Positions 5,931-9,040 of a DNA stretch of 9,040 nt are shown here, piece after piece. Within the stretch, counting starts at the first letter, position 1; each line of letters opens with the position of its first letter. The stretch covers positions 1,648-10,687 of the forward strand of contig DAGU01000032.1 of the NCBI GenBank assembly GCA_002498285.1, read 5' to 3'. The translations under genes were made by a program, and so were the position numbers. The notes under the pieces were generated by a model. The model was not told where the DNA came from and made no database searches. It saw only the letters and a list, made by a program, of their open reading frames with translations. Source of the DNA: Methanomassiliicoccus sp. UBA386. GTDB lineage: Archaea; Thermoplasmatota; Thermoplasmata; Methanomassiliicoccales; Methanomassiliicoccaceae.

Positions 5931-6027
5931 GGACTCGTAGTGTAGCTTGGATATCACTGGGGCCTCCGGTGGACCTGCAACGGTCCAGGGAAAGCCTCAA
6001 ACGGGGGTTCAAATCCCCCCGGGTCCG
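5931..6027 (+). tRNA. tRNA-Arg (anticodon CCG) with a 23-nt intron
   Basis: All cloverleaf parts can be placed. The acceptor stem is GGACTCG (5931-5937) with CGGGTCC (6020-6026; one G-U pair), with discriminator G at 6027. The D arm is GTGT/TCAC (5940-5943 and 5954-5957) around AGCTTGGATA; three of its four positions pair. The anticodon stem is GGGGC (5959-5963) with GCCTC (5994-5998; one G-U pair). The variable loop is AAAC. The T arm is GGGGG-TTCAAAT-CCCCC (6003-6019). U33 (5965) precedes CCG (5966-5968) and G37. Exons are 5931-5969 and 5993-6027, giving a 74-nt mature tRNA with loop CUCCGGA. The anticodon reads CGG codons, hence arginine. No CCA is encoded. A TATA box lies 26 nt upstream and a T5 tract follows at 6029. 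Confidence 0.9.
5970..5992 (+). other. tRNA intron with bulge-helix-bulge splice structure
   Basis: The intron lies between tRNA positions 37 and 38. Its core is a perfect inverted repeat TGGACC/GGTCCA (5970-5975 and 5982-5987) with loop TGCAAC. With bulges GG|U (5968-5970) and AA|A (5991-5993), positions 32-35 (CUCC) face AGGG (5987-5990): C-G, U-G and C-G pairs plus one C-A mismatch. This is the geometry cut by archaeal tRNA-splicing endonuclease, in a slightly relaxed form. Confidence 0.8.
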
Positions 6028-6028
6028 C

Positions 6029-6033
6029 TTTTT
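6029..6033 (+). terminator. T5 tract ending the tRNA gene, touching the antiporter stop codon
   Basis: TTTTT begins two bases after the discriminator base. Its last T is the final base of the antiporter stop codon on the other strand (6033-6035), so the convergent genes have no spacer. Confidence 0.5.
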
Positions 6034-7850
6034 CAATCCTCGCTTGCCTCGCTCCCTTTATCGTCCTCATCCTCATCGGCCGTACGCGGATGTCTGGCGC
6101 TGTAGTACGAACGGACGCCCATGGCGATCAGGACCGCGGTCAGCACGCTGAACCCGGCCCATATGGATGCCGGCACCCCGATGGTCTCTGCCAGGAACGG
6201 AAGGAAGAGGAGCACCACCAGGAGAAGGGCGGCGATCTCCCCCAGGTTCCTGAATGTGATATACAGCCGCATCCTCTTCCTGGCGGCCGCGCCGGTGGCA
6301 TCGCCGCTGGCGAGCAGGCTGGCGATCCTCTTGATCCCCTGGAACATGTTGATGACCGCCGGGAGCATGAGCATCATGCTGATGCTGATGGTCAACACCC
6401 TTCCGGTCCAGTCCGGGGCCCCGTCCATTCCCGGAACGAGCGCCATGGGCACCACGATGCTGTAGAACAGCGTCTGGGCCAGCACTATGGTCAGCAAATC
6501 CACGAACACCAGCACCAGCTCCCATTGGATGGCCCTCCGCACCTCCGGCGTTGACGTCGCGCGGTCCCCCACATCGACCCGCAGCCGGTCGAAGCGGGCC
6601 ATCATCTCCTTGATGGGGCGGGGCGTGATGTACGACAGCCCGGAGTACATGGACGAGGACGCCTTGGAGAGCATCGGCAGCAGGACCATCGTGATCAGGG
6701 CCGCGCCGATGACCGATGCGTAGAACTGCTGGTCCACCACCCCGGCGTCCAGGGCGGTCTTGGCGATGATGAATGCGAACTCGCCCATGGCGACGAGGCT
6801 GACGGCGATCATGAAGCTGTTGCGGGGGTTGCCTCCCAGAAGGTAGCTTCCGAAGCTGACGCCGATGATCTTGGCGGTGATGAACACCGCGGCGATGATC
6901 AGCACCAGGCTTACATTGTCGATGATGGTCGTCGGGACCACCTGTATGCCGATGCTGATGAAGAAGACCGCCATGAAGACCTCCTTCATGGGGCTGACCT
7001 TCTCCGTTATCTCCCTGGACTGCGCGGCCTGTGAGACGATGAGGCCCATGATGAAGGCGCCTATGGCGATGGACAGCCCGATGAGGCTGGATATCAGGGC
7101 CATGAGGAAGCACAGCCCCAGGGCCACGATGAGAAGGACCTCGGGATCATACCTCTTTCCGATCCAGTTGAGAATGGGCGGGATGAGCTTGCTGCCCAGC
7201 AACAGGCTGAAGATCACAAAGACCGCGATGCCCACCACCATCAGGGCGATGCTGCCCAGCGCGGGAGTGTCGCCCACCAGCAGCGGCGCGGCCATGGAGA
7301 GGATGATGACCTGTCCCAGGTCCTCCATGACGGTGATCGTGGTCGACGTGGACTTCACCTCGTCATCGATGTCCTTTCGGCCCTGCAGGCAGGCCACCAC
7401 CACCGCGGTGCTCGTTCCCGATATCACCGCTCCCAGGAAGATCGAGGCCACGCTGTCCAGGCCCATGGCGAGGCCGGCCAGGTAACCGGCCACCACCATG
7501 AACGGCATCTCCAGCGCCAACAGGATGGTGATGTACGAGCCGAGCTGCTTCAGCCTCTGCAGGTTGAGGTTCAGCCCGATGGAGAACATCAGCAGGACTA
7601 TGCCCATGTTGGACAGCAGATCGATGGTGGCCGGATTGACCGAGATGTCGGTCAGCATGGTCGGCCCGAGGATGATGCCCGCCGTCAGATAGCCTATGAT
7701 GGGAGGTAGCCTGATGCGAGAGAAGATGATCGAACATGCTCCGGCGATGAGGAGCATCAAGGTCAGGTCCAGCAGCAATCTGCTTACGTAGTCCAGCGCG
7801 TCCACCACGAGGTTCGGGTGCGCAGGGGGGCGCTTGGGCCGGGTGGCCAA
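6033..7850 (-). CDS. CPA2/Kef-type cation:proton antiporter without an RCK domain, with an extra C-terminal membrane bundle
   Basis: CPA2 transporters exchange Na+ or K+ for H+ across the cytoplasmic membrane. The first ~395 of 605 residues form the exchanger domain: RLPPIIGYLTAGIILGP (47-63), MFSIGLNLNL (88-97), ISGTSTAVVV (143-152), a VMEDLGQVI ion-binding segment with Glu176-Asp177 where electrogenic NapA-type proteins have Asp-Asp, VFFISIGIQV (295-304) and AMGEFAFIIA (354-363). KefB/C-type proteins usually continue into a TrkA-N (RCK) domain. Here residues 441-580 instead hold about four hydrophobic segments separated by a basic loop (AAARKRMR), then a tail of mostly acidic residues (591-605). 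The first available start is TTG 7850, at the predicted transcript start; GTG codons at 7808 and 7805 are alternatives, and none has a Shine-Dalgarno. The universal stress protein gene lies 81 nt upstream. Substrate ion is not determinable. Confidence 0.9.
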   Translation of the reverse strand: MATRPKRPPAHPNLVVDALDYVSRLLLDLTLMLLIAGACSIIFSRIRLPPIIGYLTAGIILGPTMLTDISVNPATIDLLSNMGIVLLMFSIGLNLNLQRLKQLGSYITILLALEMPFMVVAGYLAGLAMGLDSVASIFLGAVISGTSTAVVVACLQGRKDIDDEVKSTSTTITVMEDLGQVIILSMAAPLLVGDTPALGSIALMVVGIAVFVIFSLLLGSKLIPPILNWIGKRYDPEVLLIVALGLCFLMALISSLIGLSIAIGAFIMGLIVSQAAQSREITEKVSPMKEVFMAVFFISIGIQVVPTTIIDNVSLVLIIAAVFITAKIIGVSFGSYLLGGNPRNSFMIAVSLVAMGEFAFIIAKTALDAGVVDQQFYASVIGAALITMVLLPMLSKASSSMYSGLSYITPRPIKEMMARFDRLRVDVGDRATSTPEVRRAIQWELVLVFVDLLTIVLAQTLFYSIVVPMALVPGMDGAPDWTGRVLTISISMMLMLPAVINMFQGIKRIASLLASGDATGAAARKRMRLYITFRNLGEIAALLLVVLLFLPFLAETIGVPASIWAGFSVLTAVLIAMGVRSYYSARHPRTADEDEDDKGSEASED

Positions 7851-7871
7851 AAGCGTCGGGCTGCGCTGGTC

Positions 7872-7879
7872 AAATATAT
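7872..7879 (-). promoter_or_regulatory. TATA box of the antiporter gene
   Basis: Read on the minus strand this is ATATATTT, centred about 25 nt before 7850, in the 81-nt gap after the stress protein gene. It predicts a transcript starting near the TTG codon and gives the antiporter its own promoter. Confidence 0.5.
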
Positions 7880-7931
7880 CGACCGTATTTTAAGTCATTC
7901 ATACCGGTCCGGGCGATGATACCTCCGGCCG

Positions 7932-8369
7932 TCACTTGACGACCATCACGGGGCAGGAGGCGAAACGGACCACTTTCTCGGCCACGCTGCCGAGCAGGGC
8001 ATGGGAGGCCCCGCTCCGGCCGTGCGTCCCCATGACGATGAGGTCATGCTCCCCGGAGCGTTCGATGATCTCCTGCGAGGGCGATCCCCGGGACACGACG
8101 CCCTTGACCCCCACGCCCATCGATTCTCCTTCCTTCACGGCCTCCATCACCGACGCCTCGGCCGCCTTATCGGCGTAAACGTACAGGTCTGGCAGCATGT
8201 ACCCCTGGGCGTTGTGGGAGAACGTGGTGATGTCCACCACGCTGAGGGCCGTCACCTCGGCCCCGAAAAGCCGGGCCAGCTCCAGCCCCGTCCTCATTGC
8301 GTTCTGCGCGCTCTCGCTCCCGTCCACTGGCAGGAGGATCTTTCGGTAAGGTCTCTCGCTCCTCGTCAT
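7932..8369 (-). CDS. Universal stress protein, UspA family (ATP-binding type)
   Basis: USP proteins are small cytoplasmic nucleotide-binding regulators induced by stress. From ATG 8369 the product is 145 residues, the normal single-domain length. It begins the first strand at RKILLPVDGSESAQNAMRTG and ends with the ATP-binding motif G-x2-G-x9-G-S, visible as GTHGRSGASHALLGS, followed by SCPVMVVK. ATG 8369 follows GGAGG-CAAC. An upstream in-frame ATG at 8420 (162 residues) has a better spaced GGAGG (6 nt) and overlaps the exporter stop codon, so it is a real alternative; I prefer 8369 because the added 17 residues are outside the family fold. It lies between an exporter and a cation:proton antiporter, which suggests it modulates one of them, but this is inference. 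Confidence 0.93.
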   Translation of the reverse strand: MTRSERPYRKILLPVDGSESAQNAMRTGLELARLFGAEVTALSVVDITTFSHNAQGYMLPDLYVYADKAAEASVMEAVKEGESMGVGVKGVVSRGSPSQEIIERSGEHDLIVMGTHGRSGASHALLGSVAEKVVRFASCPVMVVK

Positions 8370-8373
8370 GTTG

Positions 8374-8378
8374 CCTCC
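8374..8378 (-). promoter_or_regulatory. Shine-Dalgarno of the preferred stress protein start
   Basis: GGAGG on the minus strand ends 4 nt before ATG 8369. Confidence 0.5.
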
Positions 8379-8412
8379 GTGAATGACGCCGCTATGCGAT
8401 GGCCGGGGGTGC

Positions 8413-9040
8413 TCATTCATCCGGCACCTCCGCGGCCAACGGCCTGGCCCCCTTGGCGTCATCACCCGATATGTCCATCAGCTCCTCATGCCCCTTGCTG
8501 TAATATTCCTCAGCGCTCTTGAGGGGCACCTTCCTGATCAGAACGCTGGTGATGAATGAGAAGGCCACGATCATCGCGCCTATCAGGAATAGGTATGTTA
8601 TGCTGTTCTCCAGCGATAGCCTTATCGCCTCTTGTATGAACGCCGGGATGATGGCCGCCAGCTCGGGATCGAGCAATATGTTGCCCAGTTCGTTGGCGTT
8701 GGTGGTAGGCAGCAGCTCCGCGGCCCCCGCCGGAAGGTTCATCCCGATCTCGGCCGCCATGCGCCTGTTCAACAGGGCGCCGAACATGGTGACGCCCACC
8801 GTTCCTCCGATGCTCCGGAACAGGCTCATGGCCGACGTGGCCACGCCCATCTCGCTCCTGGGCATGACGTTCTGGGTCGCTACGATGTAATTGGACATCA
8901 CCGCCCCCATGCCCAGGCCGACGACGACCTGGTAGATCACCGCCTCCAGGGGGTCGCTTCCCGCATGGAGGGTGGACAGCAGGAACATTCCCGCGGCCAT
9001 GACCGGAGGCCCGATGACCAGCCACGGCTTGTAGCCCGTG
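8413..9040 (-). CDS. MFS transporter, DHA2 (EmrB/QacA-like) family, C-terminal part only
   Basis: DHA2 exporters have 14 membrane segments and expel drugs or other small molecules using the proton gradient. The frame is open to the window edge at 9040, so the N-terminus is missing; 208 residues are visible. The visible part has TGYKPWLVIGPPVMAAGMF at the start, the VVVGLGMGAVMSNYIVATQN segment, then VMPRSEMGVATSAMSLFRSI continuing GGTVGVTMFGALLNRR. These blocks are typical of the C-terminal half of DHA2 proteins. A long extracytoplasmic loop, a final membrane helix (LFLIGAMIVAFSFITSVLIR) and an acidic cytoplasmic tail follow. The Met at 9000 is internal, not the start. Stop TGA at 8413-8415; the stress protein gene starts 43 nt later or overlaps by 8 nt, consistent with an operon. 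Substrate unknown. Confidence 0.9.
   Translation of the reverse strand, partial: TGYKPWLVIGPPVMAAGMFLLSTLHAGSDPLEAVIYQVVVGLGMGAVMSNYIVATQNVMPRSEMGVATSAMSLFRSIGGTVGVTMFGALLNRRMAAEIGMNLPAGAAELLPTTNANELGNILLDPELAAIIPAFIQEAIRLSLENSITYLFLIGAMIVAFSFITSVLIRKVPLKSAEEYYSKGHEELMDISGDDAKGARPLAAEVPDE
8427..8431 (-). promoter_or_regulatory. Shine-Dalgarno of the alternative upstream stress protein start
   Basis: GGAGG on the minus strand ends 6 nt before ATG 8420. That start overlaps the exporter stop in ATGAATGA, so exporter and stress protein translation may be coupled. Confidence 0.4.

Noticed and set aside
5921..6151. A plus-strand open frame across the tRNA
   Set aside because: It covers the whole tRNA including its intron and the antisense of the antiporter end; no protein family features.
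6865..7485. A 206-codon plus-strand open frame opposite the antiporter gene
   Set aside because: It is antisense to a well-conserved membrane protein, and its Met/Arg/Ser-rich translation is what GC-rich complementary frames give.
1..9040. CRISPR arrays, insertion sequences, attachment sites, toxin-antitoxin or defence genes
   Set aside because: No regularly spaced direct repeats, transposase or integrase motifs or duplicated tRNA ends were seen; the tRNA 3' end is not followed by an integrase gene in this window.

Overview
The window looks like a GC-rich archaeal chromosome segment. Archaeal hallmarks seen directly are an Rpo7 (RpoE') and Spt4 pair, ribosomal proteins S24e and S27ae, a GTP-dependent dephospho-CoA kinase (DUF359 family), TATA boxes about 25 nt before predicted transcript starts, and an intron-containing tRNA without an encoded CCA end. 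The GC content, gene set and style of the proteins suggest a Thermoplasmatota member, possibly related to Methanomassiliicoccales. That placement is inference from general knowledge, not from a search.

Layout, plus strand: (1) 1-726, the 3' part of a PPK2-family polyphosphate kinase whose reading frame is open to the window edge. (2) 855-3023, a complete membrane-integral pyrophosphatase with its own TATA box; its Lys/Thr signature indicates the K+-independent, H+-pumping type. (3) 3155-4991, a tightly packed information-processing operon rpo7 - spt4 - dephospho-CoA kinase - rps24e - rps27ae, with overlapping or nearly abutting genes, preceded by a TATA box and followed by a hairpin plus T5 tract. 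(4) 5066-5869, a pyrroline-5-carboxylate reductase-family protein that resembles the ComER branch and is probably translated from a leaderless GTG-start mRNA. (5) 5931-6027, a tRNA-Arg(CCG) interrupted by a 23-nt intron at the canonical 37/38 site.

Minus strand, convergent with the above: the C-terminal part of a DHA2-type MFS exporter (entering at 9040 and ending at 8413), a UspA-family universal stress protein (7932-8369, or from 8420), and a CPA2/Kef-type cation:proton antiporter (6033-7850). The antiporter carries an extra C-terminal membrane bundle instead of an RCK (TrkA-N) domain. Its stop codon touches the T-tract that ends the tRNA gene.

How the genes fit together: PPK2 and the H+-pumping pyrophosphatase both handle phosphoanhydride energy (polyP and PPi), although the second has its own promoter. 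The rpo7-to-S27ae block is a conserved archaeal transcription/translation cluster with a CoA biosynthesis enzyme inside it. The minus-strand genes form a membrane transport and stress group. I see no mobile element, CRISPR array or defence system. The most notable items are the tRNA intron, the RCK-less antiporter with added membrane segments, the ComER-like reductase in an archaeon, a terminator/TATA-box overlap at 5022-5045, and an amber stop on spt4.
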